Shown here in pieces: positions 10,501 through 22,335 of a DNA stretch of 64,000 bases (within the stretch, counting starts at the first letter, position 1; every line of letters starts with the position of its first letter). Source of the DNA: Moringa oleifera (Eukaryota > Streptophyta > Magnoliopsida > Brassicales > Moringaceae). Location of the stretch: NCBI GenBank assembly GCA_021397835.1, contig JAJFZO010000611.1, positions 593,501-657,500 on the forward strand, given 5' to 3'. Position numbers and translations under genes: made by a program. Below the pieces are notes generated by a model that saw only the letters and a list, made by a program, of their open reading frames with translations, was not told the origin of the DNA and did no database searches.

Positions 10501-10864
10501 CGATGGGCGACGTTGGCCTCGCTGGCGCTCCCACCGCTGCCGCACGCTGGGTACTTGGCCCATGCAATGCCTGCTGGGGGCTGCCAGGGCATCCCTCCAG
10601 TGCCCAGGGTCCGTGCAACGTGGCTCCCCTTGCTCGCTCGCTGGGCACTTAGTCGAGGGACAGGGACGAGGGGGCTGGCTCGCGATGGGCGCTGTTGGCC
10701 TCGCTGGCGCTCCCACCGCTGCCGCACGCTGGGTACTTGGCCCATGCCATGCCTGCTGGGGGCTGCCAGGGCATCCCTCCAGTGCCCAGGGTCCGTGCAA
10801 CGTGGCTCCCCTTGCTCGCTCGCTGGGCACTTAGTCGAGGGACAGGGACGAGGGGGCTGGCTCG
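10501..10864. repeat. Adjacent near-identical monomer pair
   Basis: Units 10501-10682 and 10683-10864 differ at only about three positions, far fewer than typical neighbours. Both carry CATCCCTCCAGTGCCC and GCTCCCCTTGCTCGC. This is a local one-monomer duplication. Confidence 0.85.
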
Positions 10865-13425
10865 CGATGGGTGCCGTTGGCCTCGCTGGCGCGCCCACCG
10901 CTGCCGCACGCTGGGTACTTGGCCCATGCCGTGCCTGCTGGGTGCTGCCTGGGCATGCCACCCGTGCCCATGGTCCGTGCGACGCGGGCCCCCTGGCTCG
11001 CTCGCTGGGCACTATGTCAAGGGACAGGAACGTGGGGGCTGGCTCGCGATGGGCGTCCGCGGCCTGGCTGGCGTGCCCACCGCTGCCGCACGCTGGGCGA
11101 GCAGCCCATGCTGTGCCTGCTGGGGGCTGCCTGGGAGTGCCACCCATGCCTAGGCTCCATGCGACGCGGCACAGCTGGCTCGCTTGCTGGGCACTACGTC
11201 GAGGGACAGGGACGTGGCGCTAGCTCACGATGGGCGCCTGCAGCCTGGCCGGCACGCCAATCGCTGCAGCACGCTAGGCGAGCAGCCCATGCCGTGCCTG
11301 CTGGGGGCTGCCTGGGCGTGCCACCCATGCCCAGGGTCCGTGTGACGCGGCCCTCCTGAATTGCTCAATGGGCACTTAGTCGAGCGACAGGGACATGGGG
11401 GCTGGCTCCCGATGGGCGCCGTTGGCCTCGTTGGCACGCCCACCGCAGCCGCATGCTGGGTACTTGTCCCATGCCGTGCCTGCAGGGGGCTGCCTGGGCA
11501 TGCATCTTGTGCCAAGGGTCCATGCGACGTGGCCACCCTGGCTCGCTCGCTGGGCACTTAGTCGAGGGACAGGGACGTGGGGGCTGGCTCGCGATGGGCG
11601 CCGTTGGCCTCGCTGGCGCGCCCACCGCTGCCGCACGCTGGGTACTTGGCCCATGCCGTGCCTGCTGGGTGCTGCCTGGGCATGCCTCCCGTGCCCGTGG
11701 TGCGTGCGACGCGGGCCCCCTGGCTCGCTCACTGGGCACTACATCAAGGGACAGGGACATGGGGGCTGGGTGGCGATGGGCGCCCGCGGCCTGGCTGGCA
11801 CGCCCCCCGCTGCCGCACACAGGGCGAACAGCTCATGCCGTACCTGCAGGGGGCTGCCTGGGCATGCATCTCGTGCCCAGGGTCTGTGCGACGTGGCCAC
11901 CCTGGCTCGCTCGCTGGGCACTTAGTTGATGGACAGGGACGAGGGGGCTGGCTCGCGATGGGCGCCGTTGGCCTCGCTGGCGCGCCCACCGCTGCCGCAC
12001 GCTGGGTACTTGGCCCATGCCGTGCCTGCTGGGTGCTGCCTGGGCATGCCACCCGTGCCCATGGTCCGTGCGATGCGGGCCCCCTGGCTCGCTCGCTGGG
12101 CACTATGTCAAGGGACAGGAACGTGGGGGCTGGGTCGCGATGGGCGTCCGCGGCCTGGCTGGCGTGCCCACCGCTGCAGCACGCTGGGTGAGCAGCCCAT
12201 GCTTTGCCTGCTGGGTGCTGCCTGGGAGTGCCACCCGTGCCTAGGCTCCGTGCGACACGGCACAGCTGGCTCGCTCGCTGGGCACTACGTCGAGGGACAG
12301 GGACGTGGGGGCTGGCTAGGGATGGGCGCCCGCGGCCAGGCTGGCGCACCCACCGCTGCCGCACACTGGGCGAGCAACCCATGCCGTGCCTGCTGCGGGC
12401 AGACTGGGCATGCCTACCGTGTGCAGGGTCCATGGGACGCGGCGCTCCTGGCTCGCTCGCTGAGAACTTAGTCGAGGGACAGTGACATGGGGGCCGGCTC
12501 GCGATAGGCACCCGCGGCCTGGCTGGCGCGCCCACTGCTGCCCCATGCTGGGCGTGCAGCCCCGGCCGTGCCTGCTGGGGGCTGCCTGTGTGTGCCACCC
12601 ATGCACAGGATCCATGCCACGCGGTCCCCTTGGCTCGCTCACTGGGCACTACGTCGAGGGACAGGGACGTGGGGATGGCTCACGATGGGCGCCTGCAGCC
12701 TGGCCAGCACGCCCATCGCTGCAGCACGCTAGGCGAGCAGCCCATGCCGTGCCTGCTGGGGGCTGCCTAGGCGTGCCACCCATGCCCAGGGTCTGCGACG
12801 CGGCCCCCCTGGCTGGCTCGATGGGCACTTAGTCGAGGGACAGGGACGTGGGGGCTGGCTTTCGATGGGCACCGTTGGCCTCGCTGGCGCGCCCACCGCT
12901 GCCGCACGCTGGATACTTGGCCCGTGCCGTGCCTGCTGGGGGTTGCCTGGGCATGCCACCCGTGCCCAGGGTCCGTGCGAAGTGGGCCTCCTGGCACGCT
13001 CGCTGGGCACTTAGTCGAGGCACAGGGACATGGGGGCTGGCTCGCGATGGGCGCCGTTGGCCTTGCTGGCACGCCCACCGCTGCCGCACGCTGGGTACTT
13101 GGCCCATGCAGTGCCTGCTGGGGGCTTCCTGGGCATGCCACCCGTGCCCAGGGTCCATGCGAATCAGGCCCCCTGGCACACTCGTTGGGCACTTAGTCGA
13201 GGGACAGGGACGTGGGGGCTGGCTAGCGATGGGCGCCGTTGGCCTCGCTGGCGCGCCCACCGCTGCTGCATGCTGGGTACTTGGCCCATGCCGTGCCTGC
13301 TGGGGGCTGCCTGGGCATGCGACCCGTGCCCAAGGTCTGTTCGACACAGGCCCCCTGGCTCGCTCGCTTGACACTACGTCAAGGGACAGGGACGTGGGGG
13401 CTGGGTCGCGATGGGTATCCGCGGC
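10865..13425. repeat. Type 3 satellite block, mixed with GGCACAGCTGG units
   Basis: Type 3 units (GCCGTTGGCCTCGC, GGGTACTTGGCCC, TGCTGGGTGCTGCC or TGCAGGGGGCTGCC, GGGCCCCCTGG) alternate with type 1-like units bearing GGCACAGCTGGCTCGC and TGCTGCGGGCAGACTGG, and with units bearing CAGCCTGGCCGGCACGCC. From 11.95 kb the order matches 51.1-52.5 kb. A four-base gap near 12793 (GGGTCTGCGACG) is private to this copy. Confidence 0.82.
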
Positions 13426-16040
13426 CTTGCTGGCATGCCCACCGCGGCCGCACGCTGGGCGAGCATCCCATGCCGTGCCTGCTGGGGGCTGCCAGGGCGT
13501 GTGATCAGTAGCTAGGCTCCGTGCGATGCACCACAGCTGGCTCGCTCGCTGGGCACTACATCGAGGGACAGGGACGTGGCGGCTGGCTAGCGATGGGTGC
13601 CCGCGGCCAGGCTGGCGCGCCCACTGCTGCCGCACACTGGGCAAGCATCCCATGCTGTGCCTGCTGCGGGCAGCCTGGGCGTGCCTCCCGTGCCCAGGGT
13701 CCATGCCACACGGTCCCCCTGGCTCACTCACTGGGCACTGCATCGACGGACAGGGACGTGGGGCTTGCTCACGATGGGCGCCTGCGGCCTGGCTGGCGCG
13801 CCCATCGCTGCCACACGCTAGGCGAGCAGCCCATGCCGTGCCTGCTGGGGGCTGCCTGGGTGTGCCACCCATGCCCAGGATACGTGCGACGTGGCCCGCC
13901 TGGCTCGCTCGCTGAGAAGTTAGTCGAGGGACAGGGACGTGGGGACTGGCTAGCGATGGGCGCCCGCGGCATGGCTGGCGCGCCCACCGCTGCCGCACGC
14001 AGGGCGAGCAGCCCATGCCGTGCCTGCTGGGGGCTGCCTGGGCATGCCACCCATGCCCAGGGTCCATGCGATGCGGCCCCCCTGGCTCGCTCGCTCGGCA
14101 CTCAGTTGAGGGACAGGGACGAGGGGGCTGGCTCACGATGGGTGCCCGCGGCTTTCCTGGTGCGCCCTCCGCTGCCGTACGCGGGGCGAGCAGCCCATGC
14201 TGTGCCTGCTGGGGGATGCCTGGGCATGCCTGCCGTGCCCAGTGTCCATGTGACGCAGCCCGCCTGGCTCGCTCGCTGAGCACTTAGTAGAGGGACAGGG
14301 ACGTGGGGGCTGGCTCGCAATGGGAGCCCGCGGCCTGGCTGGCGTGCCCACCGCTGCCGCACGCTCGACGAGCGGCCAAGGCCATGCCTGCTGGGGGCTG
14401 CCTGGGTGTGCAACCCGTGCCAATGGTCCATGCGATGCGGCCCCCCTGGCTCGCTCGCAGGGTACTATGTTGAGGGACAGGGATGTGCTGCTGGCTCGCC
14501 ATGGGCTCCCGCGGCTTGGCTGGCACGCCCACTGCTGCCTCACGCTGGGCGCGCAGCCCATGCCGTACCTGCTGAGGGCTGCCTGGGCATGCCACTCGTG
14601 GCCAGGCACCGTGCGACGCGGCTCAGCTGGCTTGCCCGCTGGGCACTACGTCGAGGGACAGGGACGTGGGGGCTGGCTCGTGATGGGCGCCCGCGGCCTT
14701 GCTGGCACGCCCACCGCTGCCGCACGCTGGGCGAGCAGCCCATGCCGTGCCTGCTGGGGGCTGCCTGGGTGTGCCACCCATGCCCAGGGTCCATGCGACG
14801 CAGCTCCCCTGGCTCGGTCGCTGGGCACTTAGTCAAGGGACAGGGACGTGGGGACTGGCTCACGATGGGCGCCCGAGGCATGGCTGGCGCGCCCACCGCA
14901 GCTGCACGCAGGGCGAGCAGCCCATGCCGTGCCTGCTGGGGGCTGCCTGGGCATGCCACCCGTGCCCAGGGTCTGTGCAATGCGGCCCCCCTGGCTCGCT
15001 CGCTGGGCACTTAGTCGAGGGACAGGGACGAGGGGGTGGCTCGCGATGGGCGCCCGCGGCCTGGCTGGCTCGCTCACTGCTGCCGCACGCTGGGCGAGCA
15101 TCCCATGCCGTGCCTGCTGGGGGCTGCCTCGGTGTGCCATATGTGGCCAGGGTCTGCGCGAAATGGCCCCCATGGCTCGCTCATGGGGCACTTAGTTGAG
15201 GGACAGTGACGTGGGGGCTGGCTCGCGATGGGTGCCCACGGCCTGGCTGGCTCGCCCACCGCTGCCGCACGCTGGGTGAGCAGCCCATGCCGTGCCTGCT
15301 GGGGGCTGCCTGGGCATGCCACCTGTGCCCAGGGTCCGTACAACGCGGCCCGCCTGGCTTGCTCGCTGGGCACCTAGTCAAGGCACAGGAACATGGGGGC
15401 TAGGTCGCAATGGGCGCCCGTAGCCTGGCTAGCGCGCCCACCGCTGCCGCACGCATTACGAGCAGCCCATGCCATGCCTACTTTGGCCTGCCTGGGTGTG
15501 CCACCCGTGCCCAGGGTCCATGCGACGTGGCACCTCTGGCTCGCACGCTGGGCACTCAGTCGAGGGGCAAGGTCGAAGGGGCTGGCTCGCGATGGGCGAC
15601 TGCAGCCTGGCTGACGCGCTGACCACTACCGCATGCTGGGCGAGCAGCCCTTGCCGTGCCTACTGGGGGATACCTCCGTGTGCCACATGTGCCCAGGGTC
15701 CGTGCGACATGGCCCCCATGGCTTGCTCACGGGGCACTTAGTCAATGGACAGGGACGTGGGGGCTGGCTCGCGATGGGCGCTCGCGGCCTGGCTGGCACG
15801 CCCACCGCTGCCGCACGCTTGGCGAGCGGCCCAGGCCATGCCTACTGGGGCCTGCCTGGGTGTGCCACCCGTGCCAATGGTCCATGCGACGCGGCCCCCC
15901 CGGCTCGCTTGCAGGGCACTACGTCGAGGGACAGGGACGTGCTACTGGCTCGCAATGGGCTCCCGTGGCCTGGCTGGCACGCCCACCGCTGCCGCACGCC
16001 GGGCGCGCAGCCCATGCCGTGCCTGCTGGGGCTGCCTGGG
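11945..16040. repeat. Long duplicated segment, copy A (pairs with 51110-55141)
   Basis: Offsets are about 39170 from 12.0 to 13.3 kb and 39100 from 13.5 to 16.0 kb. The 71-bp change is a deletion in the other copy near 52528. One or two units between 14.0 and 14.3 kb are replaced by a different type in the partner, consistent with conversion or local exchange. Confidence 0.8.
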
Positions 16041-17925
16041 CGTGCCACCCATTGCCAGGCACTGTGCGACACAGCACAGCTGGCTTGCCCGCTGGGTACT
16101 ACGTCGAGGGACAGGGACGTGGGGGCTGGCTCGTGATGGGCGCCCGCGGCCTTGCTGGCGTGCCCACCGCTGCCGCACTCTGGGCGAGCAGCCCATGCCG
16201 TGCCTGCTGGGGGCTGCCTGGGTGTGCCACCCGTGCCCAGGGTCCGTGTGACGTGGCTCCCCTGGCTCGGTCGCTGGGCACTTAGTCAAGGGACAGGGAC
16301 GTGGGGACTGGCTCACGATGGGCGCCCGCGGCATGGCTGGCGCGCCCACCGCTGCCGCACGCAGGGCGAGCAGCCCATGCCTTGCCTGCTGGGGGCTTCC
16401 TCGGCATGCCACCCATGCCCAGGGTCCATGCAATGCGGCCCCCCTGGCTCGCTCGCTGGGCACTTAGTCGAGGGACAGCGACGAGGGGGCTGGCTTGCGA
16501 TGGGCGCCCGCGGCCTGGCTGGCTCGCTGACTGCTGCCGCACGCTGGGCGAGCATCCCATGCCATGCCTGCTGGGGGCTGCCTCGGCGTGCCATACTTGC
16601 CCAGGGACTGTGTGACATGGCCCCCATGGCTCGCTCACGGGGCACTTAGTCGAGGGACAGTGACATGGGGGCTGGCTCGCGATCGGCGCCCCCGGCCTGG
16701 CTGGTGCGCCCACCGCTGCCGAACGCTGGGTGAGCAGCCCATGCCGTGGCTGCTGGGGGCTGCCTGGACATGCCACCTGTGCCCAGGGTCCGTGAGACGC
16801 GGCCTGCCTGGCTTGCTCGCTGGGCACCTAGTCGAGGCACAGGAACGTGGGGGCTAGCTCGCAATGGGCGCCCGTAGCCTGGCTAGCGCGCCCACCGCTG
16901 CCGCACGCATGGCAAGCAGCCCAAGCTGTGACTACTTTGGCCTGCCTGGGTGTGCCACCCGTGCCCAGGGTCCGTGCGACGTGGCACCTCTGGCTCGCAC
17001 GCTGGGCGCTCAGTCGAGGGGCAAGGTCGAAGGGGCTGGCTCGCGAAGGGCGCCCGCGGCCTGGCTGACGCGCTGACCGCTACCGCACGCAGGGCGAGCA
17101 GCCCTTGCCGTGCCTGCTGGGGGATACCTCCGCATGCCACAAGTGCCCAGGGTCTGTGCGACATTGCCCCCATGGCTCGCTCACGGGGCACTTAGTTGAT
17201 GGACAGGGACGTGGGGCTGGCTCGCGACGGGCGCTCGCGGCCTTGCTGGCGCGCCCAGCGCTGCCGCACGCTTTGCGAGCAGCCCAGGCCATGCCTGCTG
17301 GGGGCTGCCTGGGTGTGCCACCCATGCCCATGGTCCATGCGATGCAGCCCCCTTGGCTCGCTCGCAGGGCACTACGTCGAGGGACAGGGACGTGCTACTG
17401 GCTCGCGATGGGCTCCCGCGGCCTGGCTGGCACGCCTACCGCTGCCTCAAGCTGGGCACGCAGCCCATGCCATGCATGCTGGGGACTGCCTGTGCATGCC
17501 ACCTGTGGCCAGGCACCATGCGACGTGGCACAGCTGGCTTGCTCGCTGGGCACTACGTCGAGGGACAGGGACGTGGGGGCTGGCTCGCGATGGGCGCCCG
17601 CGGCCTTGCTGGTGCGCCCACCGCTGCCGCACGCTGGGCGAGCAGCGCATGCCATACCTGCTGGGGGCTGCCTGGGCGTGCCACTAGTGCCCATGGTCCG
17701 TGTGACACGGCTCCCCTGGCTCGGTCGTTGGGCACTTAGTCGAGGGACAGGGACGTGGGGACTGGCTCGCGATGGGTGCCCGCGGCATGGCTGGCGCGCC
17801 CACCGCTGCAACACGCAGGGTGAGCAGCCCATCCCATGCCTGCTGGGGGCTGCCTGGGCATGCCGCCCGTGCCCAGGGTCCGTGCGATGCGGCCCTCCTG
17901 GCACGCTCGCTTGGCACTTAGTCGA
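13426..17925. repeat. Type 1 satellite block with TTTGGCCTGCC marker units
   Basis: Type 1 units, including two marker units with GCCTACTTTGGCCTGCCTGG or GACTACTTTGGCCTGCC (around 15410-15622 and 16864-17076), which also have CTGACGCGCTGACC in the following unit. The two markers are 1454 bp (8 monomers) apart. Other recurring variants here are GACGTGCTACTGG and GGATACCTCCGC. Confidence 0.82.
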
Positions 17926-18379
17926 GGGACAGGGACATGGGGGCTGGCTCGCGATGGGTGCCGTTGGCCTCGCTGGCACGCCCACCGCAGCCGCACGCTG
18001 GGTACTTGGCCCATGCTGTGCCTGCAGGGGGCTGCCTGGGCATGCATCTCGTGCCCAGGGTCCGTGCGACGTGGCCACCCTGGCTCGCTCGCTGGGCACT
18101 TAGTCGAGGGACAGGGACGTGGGGGCTGGCTCGCGATGGGCGCCGTTGGCCTCGCTGGCGCACCCACCGCTGCCGCACGCTGGGTACTTGCCCCATGCCG
18201 TGCCTTCTGGATGCTGCCTGGGCATGCCTCTCGTGCCCATGGTGCGTGCGACGCGGGCCCCCTGGCTCGCTCACTGGGCACTACGTCAAGGGACAGGGAC
18301 ATTGGGGCTGGGTGGCGACGGGCGCCCGCGGCCTGGCTGGCACGCCCACCGCTGCCGCACGCAGGGCGAACAGCCCATG

Positions 18380-20197
18380 CCGTGCCTGCAGGGGGCTGCC
18401 TGGGCATGCATCTCGTGCCCAGGGTCTGTGCGACGTGGCCACCCTGGCTCGCTGGCTGGGCACTTAGTCGAGGGACAGGGACGCGGGGGCTGGCTCGCGA
18501 TGGGCGCCGTTGGCATCGCTGGCGCGCCCACCGCTGCCGCACGCTGGATACTTGGCCCATGCCGTGCCTGCTGGGGGCTGCCTGGGCATGCCACTCATGC
18601 CCAGGGTCCATGCAAAGCGGGCCCCCTGGCTCGCTCGCTGGGCACTATGTCAAGGGAATGGAACGTGGGGGCTGGGTCGCGATGGGCGTCCGCGGCCTGG
18701 CTGGCGTGCCCACCGCTGCCGCACGCTGGGTGAGCAGCCCATGCCGTGCCTGCTGGGGGCTGCCTGGGAGTGCCACCCGTGCCTAGGCTCCGTGCGACGC
18801 AGCACAGCTGGCTCGCTCGCTGGGCACTACGTCGAGGGACAGGGACGTGGGGGCTGGCTAGCGATGGGCGCCCGCGGCCAGGCTGGCGCACCCACCGCTG
18901 CCGCACGCTGGGCGAGCAGCCCATGCCGTGCCTGCTGCGGGCAGACTGGGCATGGCTCTCGTGTGCAGGGTCCGTGCGACACGGCCCGCCTGGCTCGCTC
19001 GCTGAGAACTTAGTCGAGGGACAGGGACATGGGGGCCGGCTCGCGATGGGCGCCCGCGGCCTGGCTGGCGCGCCCACCGCTGCCCCATGCTGGGCGCGCA
19101 CCCCCGGCCGTGCCTGCTGTGGGCTGCCTGAGTGTGCCACCCGTGCCCAGGGTCCGTGCCACGCGGTCCCCTTGGCTCGCTCACTGGGCACTACGTCGAG
19201 GGACAGGGACGTGGGACTGGCTCACGATGGGCGCCTACAGCCTGGCCGGCACGCCCATTGCTGCAGCACGCCAGGCGAGCAGCCCATGCCGTGCCTGCTG
19301 GGGGCTGCCTGGGCGTGCCACCCATGCCCAGGTTCCGTGCGACGCGGCCCCCCTGAATTGCTCGATGGGCACTTAGTCGAGGGACAGGGACGTGGGGGCT
19401 ATCTTGCGATGGGCGCCGTTGGCCTCGCTGGCGCTCCCACCGCTGCCGCACGATGGATACTTGGCCCATGCTGTGCCTGCTGGGGGCTGCCTGGGCATGC
19501 CACCCATGCCCAGGGTCCGTGCAAAGCGGGCCCCCTGGCACGCTCGCTGGGCACTTAGTCGAGGGACAGGAACATGGGGGCTGGCTCGCGATGGGCGCCG
19601 TTGGCCTCGCTGGCACGCCCACCGCAGCCGCATGCTGGGTACTTGGCCCATGCTGTGCCTGCAGGGGGCTGCCTGGGCATGCATCTCGTTCCCAGGGTCC
19701 GTGCGACGTGGCCACCCTGGCTCGCTCGCTGGGCACTACGTCGAGGGACAGGGACGTGGGGATGGCTCACGATGGGCGCCTGCAGCCTGGCCGGCACGCC
19801 CATCGCTGCAGCACGCCAGCTGAGCAGCCCATGCCATGCCTGCTGGGGGCTGCCTGGGCGTGCCACCCATGCCCAGGGTCCGTGCTACGCGGCCCCCCTG
19901 AATTTCTCGATGGGCACTTAGTCGAGGGACAGGGACGTGGGGGCTGGCTTGCGATGGGCGCCGTTGGCCTCGCTGGCGCTCCCACCGCTGCCGCATGCTG
20001 GATACTTGGCCCATGCTGTGCCTGCTGGGGGCTGCCTGGTCATGCCACCCGTGACCAGGGTCCATGCGAAGCGGGCCCCCTGGCACGCTCGCTGGGCACT
20101 TAGTAGAGGGACAGGGACATGGGGGCTGGCTCGCGATGGGCGCCGTTGGCCTCGCTGGCACGCCCACCGCAGCCGCACACTGGGTACTTGGCCCATG
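18380..20197. repeat. 1818-bp higher-order unit, copy 1
   Basis: Ten consecutive monomers that recur at +1818 in the same order with shared private variants, for example GCATGGCTCTCGTGTGCAGG, CACCCCCGGCC and CCCCCTGAATTGCTCGATGG. Differences between copies are few by eye, so this repeat formed recently compared with divergence among its own monomers. Confidence 0.88.
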
Positions 20198-22205
20198 CCG
20201 TGCCTGCAGGGGGCTGCCTGGGCATGCATCTCGTTCCCAGGGTCCGTGCAACTTGGCCACCTTGGCTCTGTCGCTGGGCACTTAGTGGAGGGACAGGGAC
20301 GGGGGGGCTGGCTCGCGATGGGCGCCGTTGGCATCGCTGGCGCGCCCACCGCTGCCGCACGCTGGATACTTGGCCCATGCCGTGCCTACTGGGGGCTGCC
20401 TGGGCATGCCACTCGCGCCCAGGGTCCGTGCAATGCGGGCCCCCTGGCTCGCTCGCTGGGCACTATGTCAAGGGACAGGAACGTGGGGGCTGGGTCGCGA
20501 TGGGCGTCCGCGGCTTGGCTGGCGTGCCCACCGCTGCCGCACGCTGGGCGAGCAGCCCATGCCGTGCCTGCTGGGGGCTGCCTTGGGGTGCCACCCGTGC
20601 CTAGGCTCCGTGCGACGCAGCACAGCTGGCTCGCTCGCTGGGCACTACGTCGAGGGACAGGGACGTGGGGGCTGGCTAGCGATGGGCGCCCGCGGCCAGG
20701 CTGGCGCACCCACCGCTGCCGCACGCTGGGCGAGCAGCCCATGCCGTGCCTGCTGCGGGCAGACTGGGCATGGCTCTCGTGTGCAGGGTCCGTGCGACAC
20801 GGCCCGCCTGGCTCGCTCGCTGAGAACTTAGTCGAGGGACAGGGACATGGGGGCCGGCTCGCGATGGGCGCCCGCGGCCTGGCTGGCGCGCCCACCGCTG
20901 CCCCATGCTGGGCGCGCACCCCCGGCCTTGCCTGCTGTGGGCTGCCTGAGTGTGCCACCCGTGCCCAGGGTCCGTGCCACGCGGTCCCCTTGGCTCGCTC
21001 ACTGGGCACTACGTCGAGGGACAGGGACGTGGGACTGGCTCACGATGGGCGCCTACAGCCTGGCCGGCACGCCCATTGCTGCAGCACGCCAGGCGAGCAG
21101 CCCATGCCGTGCCTGCTGGGGGCTGCCTGGGCGTGCCACCCATGCCCAGGTTCCGTGCGACGCGGCCCCCCTGAATTGCTCGATGGGCACTTAGTCAAGG
21201 GACAGGGACGTGGGGGCTAGCTTGCGATGGGCGCCGTTGGCCTCGCTGGCGCTCCCACCGCTGCCGCACGATGGACACTTGGCCCATGCTGTGCCTGCTG
21301 GGGGCTGCCTGGGCATGCCACCCATGCCCAGGGTCCGTGCGAAGCGGGGCCCCTGGCACGCTCGCTGGGCACTTAGTCGAGGGACAGGAACATGGGGGCT
21401 GGCTCGCGATGGGAGCCGTTGGCCTCGCTGGCACGCCCACCGCAGCCGCACGCTGGGTACTTGGCCCATGCTGTGCCTGCAGGGGGCTGCCTGGGCATGC
21501 ATCTCGTTCCCAGGGTCCGTGCGATGTGGCCACCCTGGCTCGCTCGCTGGGCACTACGTCGAGGGACAGGGACGTGGGGATGGTTCACGATGGGCGCCTG
21601 CAGCCTGGCCGGCACGCCCATCGCTGCAGCACGCCAGCTGAGCAGCCCATGCCGTGCCTGCTGGGGGCTGCCTGGGCGTGCCACCCATGCCCAGGGTCCA
21701 TGCTACGCGGCCCCCCTGAATTTCTCAATGGGCACTTAGTCGAGGAACAGGGACGTGGGGGCTGGCTTGCGATGGGCGCCGTTGGCCTCGCTGGCGCTCC
21801 CACCGCTGCCGCACGCTGGATACTTGGCCCATGCTGTGCCTGCTGGGGGCTGCCTGGGCATGCCACCCGTGCCCAGGGTCCGTGCGAAGCGGGCCCCCTG
21901 GCACGCTCGCTGGGCACTTAGTCGAGGGACAGGGACATGGGGCCTGGCTCGCGATGGGCGCCGTTCCTCGCTGGCACGCCCACCGCAGCCGCACACTGGG
22001 TACTTGGCCCATGCCGTGCCTGCAGGGGGCTGCCTGGGCATGCATCTCGTTCCCAGGGTCCGTGCAACGTGGCCACCCTGGCTCTCTCGCTGGGCACTTA
22101 GTGGAGGGACAGGGACGCGGGGGCTGGCTCGCGATGGGCGCCGTTGGCATCGCTGGCACGCCCACCGCTGCCGCACGCTGGATACTTGGCCCATGCCGTG
22201 CCTGC
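20198..22205. repeat. 1818-bp higher-order unit, copy 2 and start of a third
   Basis: Matches copy 1 at offset 1818 to about 21960, then at 1815 after a 3-bp loss (GCCGTTCCTCGC) and continues to about 22205, where type 3 units give way to other forms. The TTAGTGGAGGG variant at 20281 is repeated near 22096, marking the next register. Confidence 0.85.
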
Positions 22206-22335
22206 TGGGTGCTGCCTGGGCATGCCTCCCGTGCCCATGGTGCGTGCAACGCGGGCCCCCTGGCTCGCTCACTGGGCACTATGTCAAGGGACAGGTACAT
22301 GGGGGCTGGGCGGCGATGGGCGTCCGCTGGCGCAC

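Larger units (their letters stand above)
3060..10690. repeat. Long duplicated segment, copy A (pairs with 31054-38741)
   Basis: This 7.6-kb stretch matches 31.05-38.74 kb unit for unit, including private variants and shared truncations at about 5231, 5705 and 6122, and it includes insert copy 1. The offset between copies is 27994 near 3.07 kb, 28174 at 3.6-4.7 kb, 28160 at 5.7-7.8 kb, 28340 at 7.83 kb, 27684 at 9.05 kb and 28051 at 9.4-10.5 kb. The steps are explained by gains or losses of whole monomers plus a private 112-bp duplication in this copy (8779-9002). The boundaries are where the two copies switch to different unit types and are good to about 50 bp. Confidence 0.85.
6839..10864. 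repeat. Type 2 / type 1 / type 2 block right of insert 1
   Basis: Type 2 units to about 7275, type 1 units with CAGTC linkers at 7276-8170, then type 2 to 10864. The order matches 34998-38741. In the last part the units acquire GTTGGCCTCGCTGG, a step toward type 3, while keeping GGCTCCCC. Confidence 0.82.
17926..22335. repeat. Type 3 block with 10-monomer higher-order repeat
   Basis: Type 3 units organised into at least two adjacent copies of an 1818-bp block. Inside, a 545-bp (3-monomer) sub-period is visible between about 19191, 19736 and 20281. The block also contains the CAGCCTGGCCGGCACGCC marker units at about 19226, 19776, 21044 and 21594. Near 22320 a unit is shortened (GGGCGTCCGCTGGCGCAC). 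Confidence 0.85.
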
